Of a DNA stretch of 64,000 nucleotides, positions 35,513 to 44,599 are shown piece by piece. Each line of letters opens with the position of its first letter. Position 1 is the stretch's first letter. This DNA comes from an uncultured Amphritea sp. GTDB taxonomy: Bacteria > Pseudomonadota > Gammaproteobacteria > Pseudomonadales > Balneatricaceae. Position numbers and translations under genes: made by a program. Location of the stretch: positions 85,377 through 149,376 of the forward strand of contig NZ_CAKZLP010000084.1 of the NCBI RefSeq assembly GCF_937127095.1, given 5' to 3'. The notes below the pieces were generated by a model. That model did not search any database, was not told the DNA's origin, and was given only the letters and a program-made list of their open reading frames with translations.

Positions 35513-36103
35513 ATGAATAAACGCAATCAGTTACGTCTGCTGGCGCTGGCAGGTGCAATGGCACCGTTGTCAGCCATGGCGCACACCGGTCATGAAGTGG
35601 CCGGTTTTGTTCAGGGTATTCTGCATCCACTGTCGGGTGCCGATCATCTGCTGGTGATGCTGGCCGTGGGTCTTATGGCTGTCGGCCAGACGCGTGACAT
35701 CTCCAGCCGCACCCGTATTGCCGTTCCCGCTGCATTTTTGCTGGCGATGGTTGCTGGCACTCTGCTGGCGATGACCGGGCTGAGCGTCCCGTTTGTCGAA
35801 CAAGGTATTGTGGTTTCCGTGATCGCTGCTGGCGTGCTTTTGGCGCTGGCGGTGCGTTTTTCGCTGCTTGCCGGAATCGCAGTAGCTTCAGGTTTTGCCC
35901 TGTTCCACGGTCTGGCTCATGGCGCTGAACTGCCACTGGCCGTTCATCCGCTCGCCTACATTGCCGGTTTCCTCATCACCACCTCCGCACTGCTGATAGC
36001 CGGTACCCGTCTGGGCCAACTGGCTGATAGCTACAGCATGGGCATGGTCTCCCGTATCGCAGGCGTTGCAGTTGCTGCTTTTGGCGTGTTGGCGGCGGTT
36101 TAG
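35513..36103 (+). CDS. ureJ: HupE/UreJ-family nickel permease
   Basis: 196 residues. A cleavable or anchor N terminus (LRLLALAGAMAPLSAMA) ends just before HTGHEVAGFVQGILHPLSGADHLLVMLAVG, the His/Asp nickel motif of the HupE/UreJ family; FALFHGLAHGAELP is the second His cluster. About six helices. It imports nickel for the urease made by the same operon. AAGGAG lies 8 bases before the ATG; last gene of the urea module. Confidence 0.93.
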   Translation: MNKRNQLRLLALAGAMAPLSAMAHTGHEVAGFVQGILHPLSGADHLLVMLAVGLMAVGQTRDISSRTRIAVPAAFLLAMVAGTLLAMTGLSVPFVEQGIVVSVIAAGVLLALAVRFSLLAGIAVASGFALFHGLAHGAELPLAVHPLAYIAGFLITTSALLIAGTRLGQLADSYSMGMVSRIAGVAVAAFGVLAAV

Positions 36104-36118
36104 ATAGTAAGTACTACT

Positions 36119-36161
36119 CTCCCCATTGCCTTCTGTGATGGGGAGGTTGATTCTTTGTTTT
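36119..36161 (+). terminator. Probable terminator of the urea operon
   Basis: CTCCCCAT (36119-36126) pairs with ATGGGGAG (36138-36145), then GTTGATTCTTTGTTTTT. The T run is slightly displaced, so efficiency is uncertain. The rest of 36162-36389 is AT-rich and without a gene. Confidence 0.6.
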
Positions 36162-36389
36162 TCGATTTTTTGTCTAATCTGAGCTTTCCGGAAATATCGC
36201 TTCTCTGTCCTTTAGCTCTCAGTCCTGCAGGGTGGCGTTTTTACGTTTGTACAGTAGCTAGCTAAAATTTAATGATAACGATTGAATCTAAGAAGAAATG
36301 TTACTTTAGACCTGATAGTATCCCTGCGGCTACACTAATTCATTTATGTATCATTCTTTTTGTACAGTCTTTATAAGCTTGGGTAAACA

Positions 36390-37955
36390 ATGGCAATCGA
36401 AATTATTTCCAGTGAAGAGGCGTGGGCAAAAGAAAATCTTAAAAACAAGACCCGGCGCTGGCCCCTCAGGCATAACCCGGAGCGGTTATACCCGATTGCC
36501 ACTCCAGTTGCTGAGCCGAGCTTTAAAATCGGGGCTGATGAAAAGATCTTTTGTATCGGCTCTTGCTTTGCCAATGAAATAAGTCAGGCGCTGCACCGTC
36601 TTGATTACAACGTGTTATCAATTTTTCATGAGTTGTCAGAAACCGATGATAGTTTAATAACTGACGATTCTGTTTTTCATAAATATAATGTTGCCTCAAT
36701 ATACAATGAACTGGCGTGGTCTTTAGATCCTGAAATAAAATATGACCATGATAAAGTTATGGTGAATTTGAGTGAGGATTGCGTTCAGGATTATCAGCTT
36801 TCAGGCAAAGATCGAAGTTATAGCCGTGAATCTGCTGAGTTGTTTCGTAATGCTTTTAATGCCTCTTTTTCTAAAATAAAGGAGGCTGATGTTGTTGTGC
36901 TAACACTGGGTGTCAGTGAAGTCTGGTATGATAAAGCGTCACAGCTCTATCTGAATGTCGCTGTACCGAAGAGTTTGACTGAACTTTATCCTGATCGATT
37001 TGAACTCCATGTTTTTGATTATGAAACTACCTCGTTTTATGTGAAAGCTATATATAAATTATTGGAGAGCTATTTAAAGTCTGACTTTCGTCTATTGATA
37101 ACCGTATCTCCAATTCCTCTTATTTACACATTTCGAAAACAGGATGTTTTTGTTTCAAATAGCTATTCTAAAGCTGTGCTGAGGGTGGTTGTTGAAGAGC
37201 TTGTTAAGGAGAAGGTCAACGTTAATTATTTTCCAAGTTACGAGTTCGTTACGTTGAGTAATCCCACTCCAGTTTGGAGTGAGAAAGACTTTCGACATGT
37301 TGACGCCAGTTTTGTGGATTACATTATCGGCCATGTTATGGCGCAATTTACAGACAGTACTGCGGCTGTTCATAGGAAAAATAAAGTATTGAAAGTTAAG
37401 TCTTTATACTATGGAGGTTTTGTTAAAGAGGCTAAGGAATTGTTGAGTTCTATTCGAAATAAACATGGTGCTCTTTCAAAAGAAGAACTTTTTCTTTGGG
37501 GGGTTATGCATGCAGGCTTGAGTGGAAAACTTAAAACATTGTTTTATATGTTAGCGGCCTACTTTAAAACTTATAAACATTTAAGCCTTTATCAGCACAT
37601 TAGTTCTGCCAGATACCTATTCAGGATGAAGAGTGAAAAGTCATATGTTGGTTATGTTGACCGATGGGATGGTCATTGTCTGAATGGCTGGGGTTTTAAT
37701 AAAAATAAAAATAAGTCAGTTAAGATAAGTGTTATGCATGGGAAAACCGTTATTAAAACTGAAGTTGCAAACTTTTCTCGACCTGATGTTGCTGAACATT
37801 TTAAATTAAAACATTCTAATACAGGCTTTAAAATTCCTCTAGACAAGGCTCTGATAGAAGGAAAGTTAATACGTATTGTCTTTGAAGGTACTGATATAGA
37901 TCTGGCAGGTAGTCCTATCTATATTGAGGCAACTAACCCGCATTTTCGACCCTGA
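36390..37955 (+). CDS. GSCFA-domain protein with C-terminal glycan-associated-like domain
   Basis: 521 residues. The family signature FCIGSCFANEISQAL occurs near residue 50; KYNVASIYNELAWSLDPE, VVVLTLGVSEVWYD and RLLITVSPIPLIYTF are further GSCFA blocks. The GSCFA fold is related to SGNH hydrolases; the role is not established. The last 100 residues (YVGYVDRWDGHCLNGWGF... VANFSRPDVAEHFKLKHSNTGFKIPLD) resemble a module found at the end of some polysaccharide or glycosyltransferase proteins. The gene is clearly more AT-rich than the urea and valine operons on either side, with many ATA/TTA/AAA-type codons, suggesting acquisition by transfer. Monocistronic. Confidence 0.8.
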   Translation: MAIEIISSEEAWAKENLKNKTRRWPLRHNPERLYPIATPVAEPSFKIGADEKIFCIGSCFANEISQALHRLDYNVLSIFHELSETDDSLITDDSVFHKYNVASIYNELAWSLDPEIKYDHDKVMVNLSEDCVQDYQLSGKDRSYSRESAELFRNAFNASFSKIKEADVVVLTLGVSEVWYDKASQLYLNVAVPKSLTELYPDRFELHVFDYETTSFYVKAIYKLLESYLKSDFRLLITVSPIPLIYTFRKQDVFVSNSYSKAVLRVVVEELVKEKVNVNYFPSYEFVTLSNPTPVWSEKDFRHVDASFVDYIIGHVMAQFTDSTAAVHRKNKVLKVKSLYYGGFVKEAKELLSSIRNKHGALSKEELFLWGVMHAGLSGKLKTLFYMLAAYFKTYKHLSLYQHISSARYLFRMKSEKSYVGYVDRWDGHCLNGWGFNKNKNKSVKISVMHGKTVIKTEVANFSRPDVAEHFKLKHSNTGFKIPLDKALIEGKLIRIVFEGTDIDLAGSPIYIEATNPHFRP

Positions 37956-38131
37956 TCTGGCTTGTAGCTCAATATCTCCCGTCTATCAAACCGGCCGCTA
38001 TTATACCAGCTCAGAGAGGTGGTTTTATATCTTTATGCGTATCGCGGCATCCATGATGCGTGAACCTCAACTCCCTGGCAGCCTGGCTTATATCGTTTAT
38101 CTTTACTGGTTTTACAGGAGCCTAGAGAGGC

Positions 38132-39070
38132 TTATACCCTGAATCCCACATTCAGCTCCTCGAGCGTTTTGGTCAGCTCTTCAAATACCAGTTGTCGCAA
38201 CCAGATATGGCCAGGGTCCTTCATATGCCGTTCATGCCAGATGATGGAATAGGTAAAGCCTTTCTGTTCCATGGGGAAGGGCAGCATGGCCAATTTATAT
38301 TGTTCGGCAAAACTGACCGCTAAGCCGTAGGGGACTGTCAGTATCAGATCCGTTTGCGAAATCATCGCCAGGGCAGCGACAAAATGCGGTACCCTTAATG
38401 CGATCCGTCGGCTCAGCCCCCGTTCTTCCAACAGATAATCGATAGCGCCTTTGCGGGCTCCACCCATGGTGATCAGTGCGTGAGGGTAGGTTGCATAACT
38501 TTCCAGACTTAAGCCCTGTTCCGTCAGCGGGTGGCCATCTCTGACGACACAGATAAACCGGTCACTGCCCACTCCGCGACCATGGATGGCGGCTGGTGCG
38601 TCGGCAACAGTACAGGTTGCCAGGTCGATACCCTCATGATCCAGTTGTTGCACCAAATTTTCATGCCAGGGGACGATCTCCAGATTGACGCCTGGCGCTT
38701 CAGTGCGCATCCGTTTCAGAACCGGAGGCAGTAATACCTGGGTACCGTAATCCGTCGTCGCCAGTCTGAAATTTTGCGTTGCCGCTGCCGGAATGAAGGT
38801 GGCAGGGGAGATCAGTTGACTCAGGTCCTGCAGTGATTGCTGCAACTGCAGTGCCAGCGCTTCAGCGCGAGGGGTGGGAGCTAATCCTTTTGGGGTGCGG
38901 GTGAACAGGGGATCATTAAAAAGCTCTCTCAGGCGTGTCAGGTTGCGACTGATGGCCGGTTGCGTCAGGTTTAACCGTCCCGCCGCCCGGGTGACATTGC
39001 GTTCTTCAAGCAGCACCTGAAACACGGGCAGCAGATTGAGATCGGTACTGGAGAGATTGCTGATATTCAT
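38132..39070 (-). CDS. LysR-family transcriptional regulator
   Basis: 312 residues when started at ATG 39070 (MNISNLSSTDLNLLPVFQVLLEE); the open frame extends upstream to 39193 but those residues are Cys/Ile-rich and overlap the divergent promoter. The winged helix-turn-helix is NVTRAAGRLNLTQPAISRNLTRLRELFNDPLFTRTPKGLAPTPRA, followed by a periplasmic-binding-type effector domain. Divergent from the MDR oxidoreductase with 107 bp between them, the usual arrangement of LysR regulators with their target. The 37956-38131 gap before its stop holds no gene I can name. Confidence 0.92.
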   Translation of the reverse strand: MNISNLSSTDLNLLPVFQVLLEERNVTRAAGRLNLTQPAISRNLTRLRELFNDPLFTRTPKGLAPTPRAEALALQLQQSLQDLSQLISPATFIPAAATQNFRLATTDYGTQVLLPPVLKRMRTEAPGVNLEIVPWHENLVQQLDHEGIDLATCTVADAPAAIHGRGVGSDRFICVVRDGHPLTEQGLSLESYATYPHALITMGGARKGAIDYLLEERGLSRRIALRVPHFVAALAMISQTDLILTVPYGLAVSFAEQYKLAMLPFPMEQKGFTYSIIWHERHMKDPGHIWLRQLVFEELTKTLEELNVGFRV

Positions 39071-39103
39071 AATATGATTTTTGATTATGTTGATTATACA
39101 AGC

Positions 39104-39120
39104 TATGCATTGGATGCATA
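39104..39120. promoter_or_regulatory. Palindrome in the LysR/MDR divergent promoter
   Basis: TATGCAT-TGG-ATGCATA, a perfect 7-bp inverted repeat with a T-N11-A-type framework, midway between the two divergent starts. Probable LysR binding site. Confidence 0.55.
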
Positions 39121-39177
39121 TTGTCTTGAAGCATAGACTACTCACCATTCTCAGACAACGAAAATGTAAGGTGCTTA

Positions 39178-40188
39178 ATGTATATTGAATCAAATCGCGA
39201 AATTCATCTGGTGAATCGCCCGCAGGGTATGCCGGTCAATGCGGACTTCAATCTGGTGAGCAAACCTGTTGCGGTATTGAACGAGGGTGAAGTCTTAGTT
39301 AAAAATTTGTGGCTCTCCGTTGATCCCTATATGCGTGGAAGGATGGTTGAACGTGCCAGTTATATCGAGCCATTTGCCCTTAATGAGGCGCTCAGTGGAG
39401 GAGCTGTAGGGGAGGTGGTTGAATCCCGTCATCCGCAATTTGCTGTTGGTAGTAAGGTTTCCAGCATGAATGGCTGGCGTGAATATTTCACCTCTGCGGG
39501 TAACGATCTGCAGCTGCTACCGCAAACTAAGATTGCCGATCAGGCATATCTGAGTGTGTTGGGGATGACTGGTATGACGGCTTATACGGGTCTCCTGAAA
39601 ATTGCCGAACTTAAACAGGGCGACCGGGTATTTGTGTCAGCCGCTTCCGGTGCTGTCGGCGCGGTGGTGTGTCAGATTGCTAAACTGAAGGGCTGCTATG
39701 TGGCGGGTAGCGTAGGCTCAGATGAGAAAGCCCGTTATCTGCTTGATGAGCTGGGTGTTGATGCGGTGGTCAATTATAAAACCACAACGGATCTGCAAAG
39801 CAGTATTGCCGAGGCCTGCCCCGAGGGGATCGACGTTTATTTTGAGAACGTCGGTGGTGATCACCTGGAAGCTGTACTAAACCTTATGAATGATCATGGC
39901 CGGGTCGCTGTATGCGGGATGATCGATCAATACAATGCGACATCACCCCAGCCGGGGCCTGCGAACCTCTCTCAGATTATTAGAAAGAAACTGAAAATTC
40001 AGGGTTTTATTGTATTTGACCACTGGGACGGTTATCCCGCCTATGTTGAGCAGATGCTGCAGTGGATTGCCGCAGGGCAGATCAGCTGGAAAGAGACTGT
40101 TCTTACCGGCATCGAGCAGACCCCTGATGCGTTTATCGGACTGTTTAACGGAAAAAACCTGGGCAAGATGCTGGTTAAGCTTGCCTGA
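39178..40188 (+). CDS. MDR-superfamily NADPH-dependent enal/enone reductase
   Basis: 336 residues, zinc-free medium-chain reductase of the leukotriene-B4 dehydrogenase/CurA-like group. It has NLWLSVDPYMRGRM at the front, the NADP loop SAASGAVGAVVCQIAKLKG (about residue 155), YFENVGGDHLEAVL, CGMIDQYNAT and the C-terminal GKNLGKMLVKL. It would reduce the double bond of alpha,beta-unsaturated aldehydes or ketones. AAGGTG precedes the ATG. Divergent LysR gene probably controls it. Confidence 0.92.
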   Translation: MYIESNREIHLVNRPQGMPVNADFNLVSKPVAVLNEGEVLVKNLWLSVDPYMRGRMVERASYIEPFALNEALSGGAVGEVVESRHPQFAVGSKVSSMNGWREYFTSAGNDLQLLPQTKIADQAYLSVLGMTGMTAYTGLLKIAELKQGDRVFVSAASGAVGAVVCQIAKLKGCYVAGSVGSDEKARYLLDELGVDAVVNYKTTTDLQSSIAEACPEGIDVYFENVGGDHLEAVLNLMNDHGRVAVCGMIDQYNATSPQPGPANLSQIIRKKLKIQGFIVFDHWDGYPAYVEQMLQWIAAGQISWKETVLTGIEQTPDAFIGLFNGKNLGKMLVKLA

Positions 40189-40293
40189 TGAGTCACCCAT
40201 TTTCAGAGCCGGAGGAGGGCGATCAGTTCTTGATAAACTGTTCAGGTGACCTCCCTTCGCCAGACCCATTAAGAAAATTATTAGGAAATTAAA

Positions 40294-40974
40294 ATGAATA
40301 TTTTGTTTGTACTGACCTCCCACGATGCGCTGGGTGAAACTGGTGAAAAAACCGGCTTCTGGATTGAGGAGTTTGTAGCACCTTACTATGTGTTTGCCGA
40401 TGCCGGAGCGAATATTACTTTAGCATCGCCCGCCGGAGGACAGCCGCCGATCGATCCGAAAAGTGCGCTTGAAGACTTTCAAACCGATGACACCCGTCGT
40501 TTTGATCAGGATGCAGCGCTGCAACACAAACTGGCCAGTACCCTTAAACTGGATGAGGTATCTGCCGATGAGTTTGATGCGATCTTCTATCCGGGTGGAC
40601 ACGGACCGATGTGGGATCTGACCAATGATCAGAAATCCATTGATCTGATTGAAGCGTTTTCCCGTCAGGATAAAGTGGTATCGGCCGTATGTCATGCGCC
40701 CAGTGTATTAATAAATGCGAAAAATGCTCAGGGAGAGCCGCTGGTTAAAAACCGCAATGTGACCGGTTTTACTAATACAGAAGAGGCGGCAGTGGGCCTG
40801 ACGGACGTTGTTCCCTTCCTGTTGGAAGATGAACTGAAAAAACGGGGTGGTCTATACAGTCAGGGGTCTGACTGGGCGCCATATCTGGTTGAGGATGGCC
40901 TGTTGATTACTGGACAGAATCCCGCGTCCTCATCGCTAGTGGCGAAGGCTGTGCTGGCCCGGTTGAGCAAGTAG
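40294..40974 (+). CDS. DJ-1/PfpI-family protein (type 1 glutamine amidotransferase-like)
   Basis: 226 residues. The nucleophile elbow is VVSAVCHAPSVL (Cys near 131), preceded by FDAIFYPGGHGPMWDL; GFWIEEFVAPYYVF supplies the conserved Glu. Closest in layout to Hsp31-like 225-residue stress proteins/glyoxalase III. Lies 105 bp downstream of the reductase in the same direction, so both may detoxify reactive carbonyls together. Ends before a strong terminator. Confidence 0.88.
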   Translation: MNILFVLTSHDALGETGEKTGFWIEEFVAPYYVFADAGANITLASPAGGQPPIDPKSALEDFQTDDTRRFDQDAALQHKLASTLKLDEVSADEFDAIFYPGGHGPMWDLTNDQKSIDLIEAFSRQDKVVSAVCHAPSVLINAKNAQGEPLVKNRNVTGFTNTEEAAVGLTDVVPFLLEDELKKRGGLYSQGSDWAPYLVEDGLLITGQNPASSSLVAKAVLARLSK

Positions 40975-41018
40975 ATAGCAGAACTGCTAACCGGGTAGTT
41001 AACAGCATTGTAAATAAA

Positions 41019-41050
41019 AAAACCGGGAGCGTTTGCTCCCGGTTTTGTTT
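41019..41050. terminator. Bidirectional terminator
   Basis: AAAACCGGGAGC (41019-41030), loop GTTT, GCTCCCGGTTTT (41035-41046) with T run on + and A run before the stem (T run on -). It serves the DJ-1 gene and the convergent transporter operon. Confidence 0.92.
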
Positions 41051-41064
41051 AACGCCGTTAGGCT

Positions 41065-41916
41065 TCAGTGCGGGGTGATACCCCGAATGGTTTCAGATCT
41101 GCGGCGCAGATATTCCACTGTACTGAGTAACAGTATCGACATACACACCAGCAGTGTCGCCACCGCCAATATAGTCGGGCTGATCTGCTCACGAATACCC
41201 GCCCACATCTGCATTGGCACTGTGCGTTGCTCTGCACCAGCAATAAAGATAGCGACGACCACCTCATCGACCGATGTCATCAGGGCGAACAGACCACCGG
41301 AAATAACGCCGGTTAAAATCAAGGGCACCGTGATTTTGAAGAAAGCATAGGTCGGAGTGGCACCGAGGCTGGCAGCGGCCCTGACTAAGTTGTAGTCAAA
41401 TCCACTGAGGGTTGCGGTAACGGTGATAACCACAAACGGTGTACCCAGTGCGGTGTGTGCCAGAATCAGCCCCAGATAGCTCTGTGATATTCCCATCGAG
41501 GAATAGAAGAAGAACATTCCGGCAGCCGATATGATCAGTGGCACAATCATCGGCGAGATCAGGAATCCCATGATCATACCTTTGAACGGTAGCTCTGAAC
41601 GGCTCAGACCGAGAGCCGCAAGGGTACCCAGAATCATCGATAAAATGGTTGAGCAAACAGCGACAATAAAGGTGTTTTGGATTGCATTCATCCAGCGTTC
41701 GCTGCCAAAGAACTCCTGATACCAGCGTAGCGAATAGGCATCCGGGTCTAATGCCAGCATACCTTCGGTAAAGCTGAAATAGGGTTCAACATTGAACGAT
41801 AATGGAATAATAATGAGCAGGGGTGATATCAGGAAAATAAATACCATGCCGCAAAAAACACGAAAAGCGTAGTACCAGAATGTTTCCAGAGGGCCTGCAT
41901 AGGATGGAAGCGCCAT
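41065..41916 (-). CDS. Polyamine-type ABC transporter permease (PotC/PotI-like)
   Basis: 283 residues, six helices, with the ATPase-coupling loop SLGATPTYAFFKITVPLILTGVISG (EAA motif variant RAAASLGA). The N terminus MALPSYAGPLETFWYYAFRVFCGMVF is slightly long. The second of the two permeases, 4 bp from its partner. Family: spermidine/putrescine importers; the substrate could be another cationic amine. Confidence 0.92.
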   Translation of the reverse strand: MALPSYAGPLETFWYYAFRVFCGMVFIFLISPLLIIIPLSFNVEPYFSFTEGMLALDPDAYSLRWYQEFFGSERWMNAIQNTFIVAVCSTILSMILGTLAALGLSRSELPFKGMIMGFLISPMIVPLIISAAGMFFFYSSMGISQSYLGLILAHTALGTPFVVITVTATLSGFDYNLVRAAASLGATPTYAFFKITVPLILTGVISGGLFALMTSVDEVVVAIFIAGAEQRTVPMQMWAGIREQISPTILAVATLLVCMSILLLSTVEYLRRRSETIRGITPH

Positions 41917-41920
41917 AGTA

Positions 41921-43192
41921 TTACCTCAAACTCATCTGATTGTTACTGCCTAAAAGACGGCTGTAAAGAGCATAGATACCTAACACAAGTGCCAGAAGTA
42001 CAACGCCTAACGCTGCGGCAAGACCCCAGTTAAGCGAACTCTGCATATGATAAGCAATCATGTTGCCGATAAATTGACCGGTTTGACCACCGACCAGTGC
42101 CGGGGTGATGTAATAGCCAATAGCCAGGATAAAGACCAGAATTGCGCCGGCGGATATGCCGGGTACTGACTGTGGCAGATAAACCTTAACGAATGCGGTG
42201 AACGGGGTTGCACCCAGCGAACGTGCCGCGCGCATATAGCTTGGCGGTATGGTTTTCATTACTGAATAGAGTGGCAGAATCATAAATGGCAGCAGGATGT
42301 GGGTCATAGTGATCACCGTACCTGTGGCGTTATAAATCATGCTCAGGCGGTTATCATCACTGACCAGACCGAACCACACGAGTATGTCGTTGATAACGCC
42401 CTGGCCCTGCAGCATGGCGATCCATGATGAAGTTCGTACCAATAATGATGTCCAGAAGGGCAGTAACACCAGAATCATCAGGGTGTTGGCTATGCCCATC
42501 GGCAGTGAAGCCAACAGATAGGAAACCGGGTAACCCAGTAACAGTGTCAGTGCGGTGATTAACAAAGACATCCATACGGTACGCCAGAGCATCTGCAGAT
42601 AAACCCGTTGCTGCTCCGGCAGCATTCTGATTTCACCAGCAGGGGTTGTTTCCATATCAAATGCGGCGATGTAGTAGGACGCAGTATAGGGGCTGGACTC
42701 CCGTTTAATGACTCGCCAGTTATCAATGTCGCCCCAGCCATCATTGATTTTAATCAGTTGTTCTTTAAAAGGTGGCTCAAGTCTGCCTGCCTTTCGTGCG
42801 GTACCCGTTAACAGGCTGCGCATCTGGCTTTTTTCATAGTTAAGCCGGGTTGCGGCTTTACCAATGGTATGGTTTTCACGGCCTACTTTCAGATCCGTTA
42901 CCAGTGCCGCATAGGTTGCCTCGTCTGGCAGTTCGTTACTATCCGCATCCCAGCGGGCTAAGGCCGCCGTAGTATTCGGCATATACTCGGATACTTGCGG
43001 GTTATCAATCGAACGGAACAGCATCGTAGCAATTGGCGAAACAAAGGTGACCAGAATAAAGATAAGGAGTGGCGCTACCAGAAGTAATGCCCGGATTTTT
43101 TTGCGCCGCAGTGAGCGGTGCATATCGGCGGTTAAGCGTTTCTGCTCGTCCGGGGTTAATTGGCCTTTGGCCTCGACAGTATTTGCCATCAT
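41921..43192 (-). CDS. Polyamine-type ABC transporter permease (PotB/PotH-like) with large insert
   Basis: 423 residues, over 100 longer than standard PotB. After helix 1 (IRALLLVAPLLIFILVTFVSPIATMLF) there is a 150-residue hydrophilic segment (residues about 60-200: YMPNTTAALARWDADSNELPDEATYAALV... RLEPPFKEQLIKIN) before helix 2 (WMSLLITALTLLLGYPVSYLLA). By topology this is periplasmic. The coupling loop is ARSLGATPFTAFVKVYLPQSVPGISAG. The insert may contact the binding protein or substrate. Confidence 0.9.
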   Translation of the reverse strand: MMANTVEAKGQLTPDEQKRLTADMHRSLRRKKIRALLLVAPLLIFILVTFVSPIATMLFRSIDNPQVSEYMPNTTAALARWDADSNELPDEATYAALVTDLKVGRENHTIGKAATRLNYEKSQMRSLLTGTARKAGRLEPPFKEQLIKINDGWGDIDNWRVIKRESSPYTASYYIAAFDMETTPAGEIRMLPEQQRVYLQMLWRTVWMSLLITALTLLLGYPVSYLLASLPMGIANTLMILVLLPFWTSLLVRTSSWIAMLQGQGVINDILVWFGLVSDDNRLSMIYNATGTVITMTHILLPFMILPLYSVMKTIPPSYMRAARSLGATPFTAFVKVYLPQSVPGISAGAILVFILAIGYYITPALVGGQTGQFIGNMIAYHMQSSLNWGLAAALGVVLLALVLGIYALYSRLLGSNNQMSLR

Positions 43193-43289
43193 GAGGAATA
43201 CAAACCCTTTTCTGAAGATGAATAAAATAGCGGTCTGATACTATCTCCGCCAGTGGTATGAGCCATCATCCAAACTCAAACCATAATCC

Positions 43290-43329
43290 GGCTCTGTTCA
43301 GGGTTAACCCTCTAGCCCTGAACAGAACC
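43290..43329. repeat. Intercistronic stem-loop
   Basis: GGCTCTGTTCAGGG (43290-43303) pairs with CCCTGAACAGAACC (43316-43329) with one mismatch or wobble. It sits between the binding-protein gene and the first permease and probably stabilises the upstream message. Confidence 0.5.
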
Positions 43330-43340
43330 AGTCATCAATC

Positions 43341-43370
43341 ATAATAAAAGGGAGGGCTGTTTAGCCCCCC
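43341..43370 (-). terminator. Attenuator/partial terminator after the binding-protein gene
   Basis: On the minus strand: GGGGGGCT-AAAC-AGCCCTCC with one G-T pair, then CTTTTATTAT, 13 bases past the binding-protein stop. It would let binding protein outnumber permeases. Confidence 0.65.
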
Positions 43371-43383
43371 GTTTCACATTTTT

Positions 43384-44478
43384 TTATTGTACAAGCCATG
43401 CGTTGAAACGCTGACGCAGCTCATCGCCGTTATCAGCCCAGAACTCCGCATTTTTCTTAATCGGAGTTTTGAAGTTTTCTGGGTTAGTAGGCATGTGCGG
43501 CGCCATCTCTACACCTGTCTCCAGGTGAGTGGATACCAGCGGTGCAGAAGACTTACGTGCAGGGCCATAGGAGATATATTTGGTTTGATCTGCCAGACGT
43601 TGTGTGTCAGTGGCAAAGCGCAGGTAATCCATTGCTGCCTGCTTATTAGGTGCGCCTTTAGGAATGATGTAACCATCAAGCTCATAAACCTGACCGTCCC
43701 AGATGATGGTAAACGGCTGGTTTTCGACAACCTGAGCGTTAAAGATTCGGCCGTTGTAAGCAGAGGCAATGGCAACTTCGCCATCAGCCAGTAGCTGAGG
43801 AGGCTGAGCACCGGCATCCCACCAGATGATAGAGTCTTTGATTGTATTCAGTTTAGCGAATGCACGCTCTACACCTTCTGGTGTTGCCAGAACTTCGTAG
43901 ACTTTGTCGTATGGTACGCCGTCAGCGGCGAGAGCCCATTCAAGGTTAGCATCGGGCTTTTTCTCCAGAGCACGTTTGCCCGGGAATTTTTTGATATCGA
44001 ATACGTCAGCAATGGTGCTGGGCTTCTCGCCAGGGAAGGCGTTGTTGTTGAACGAGAACAGGGTGGCATAAACAATGGTTGGCACATAGCAGCCGGACAG
44101 TGAACCCTCAACGAAGTCTTCCATCACTGGTGTGCCGTCAGCACCCGGGTTCAGATCTTTTTCATAATCAAGTTGCTGAGCAATACCTTCATCACACGCC
44201 AGAATTGCGTCGCCTTCCAGAATATCGAGAACATCCCAGGTTACGTTGCCTGCTTCAACCTGTGCCCGAAGACCTGCCAGACCATTACCTGACTTGTCAG
44301 AGTCAACAATTTCGATACCGGTTTTAGCGGTAAACGGATTACTGTAAGCTTCGCGCTGAGATTTAGTATAGGCTCCACCCCAGGATACAACGGTCAGCGA
44401 CTCTGCTGCTATTGCAGAGCTCATGCAGGCCGCAGCACCCAGTGCCAGGACAGATGATAGTTTGGAAAATTTCTTCAT
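43384..44478 (-). CDS. Polyamine-type ABC transporter substrate-binding protein (PotD/PotF-like)
   Basis: 364 residues with a signal peptide (LALGAAACMSSAIAA|ES). The mature start ESLTVVSWGGAYTKSQREAYSNPF and GIEIVDSDKSGNGLAGLRAQVEAGNVTWDVLDI place it among type II binding proteins of the spermidine/putrescine class. WDAGAQPPQLLADGEVAIASAYNGRIF is typical. Two stem-loops follow, as expected for an abundant periplasmic subunit. Confidence 0.92.
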   Translation of the reverse strand: MKKFSKLSSVLALGAAACMSSAIAAESLTVVSWGGAYTKSQREAYSNPFTAKTGIEIVDSDKSGNGLAGLRAQVEAGNVTWDVLDILEGDAILACDEGIAQQLDYEKDLNPGADGTPVMEDFVEGSLSGCYVPTIVYATLFSFNNNAFPGEKPSTIADVFDIKKFPGKRALEKKPDANLEWALAADGVPYDKVYEVLATPEGVERAFAKLNTIKDSIIWWDAGAQPPQLLADGEVAIASAYNGRIFNAQVVENQPFTIIWDGQVYELDGYIIPKGAPNKQAAMDYLRFATDTQRLADQTKYISYGPARKSSAPLVSTHLETGVEMAPHMPTNPENFKTPIKKNAEFWADNGDELRQRFNAWLVQ

Positions 44479-44599
44479 TTGATCTTTCCTCTCGGGCTTG
44501 ATGTCATGGCGACTTCCTCTTGAAGACGCTGTTTATATGTCCATCTCATTGTGATGGACGTTGTTATTCTTTTTCTAACATATGCTAATCCGGGCTGGA

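Noticed and set aside
39071..39193. Longer N terminus for the LysR regulator
   Set aside because: The extra 41 residues precede the canonical helix-turn-helix start and overlap the divergent promoter and the neighbouring start codon.
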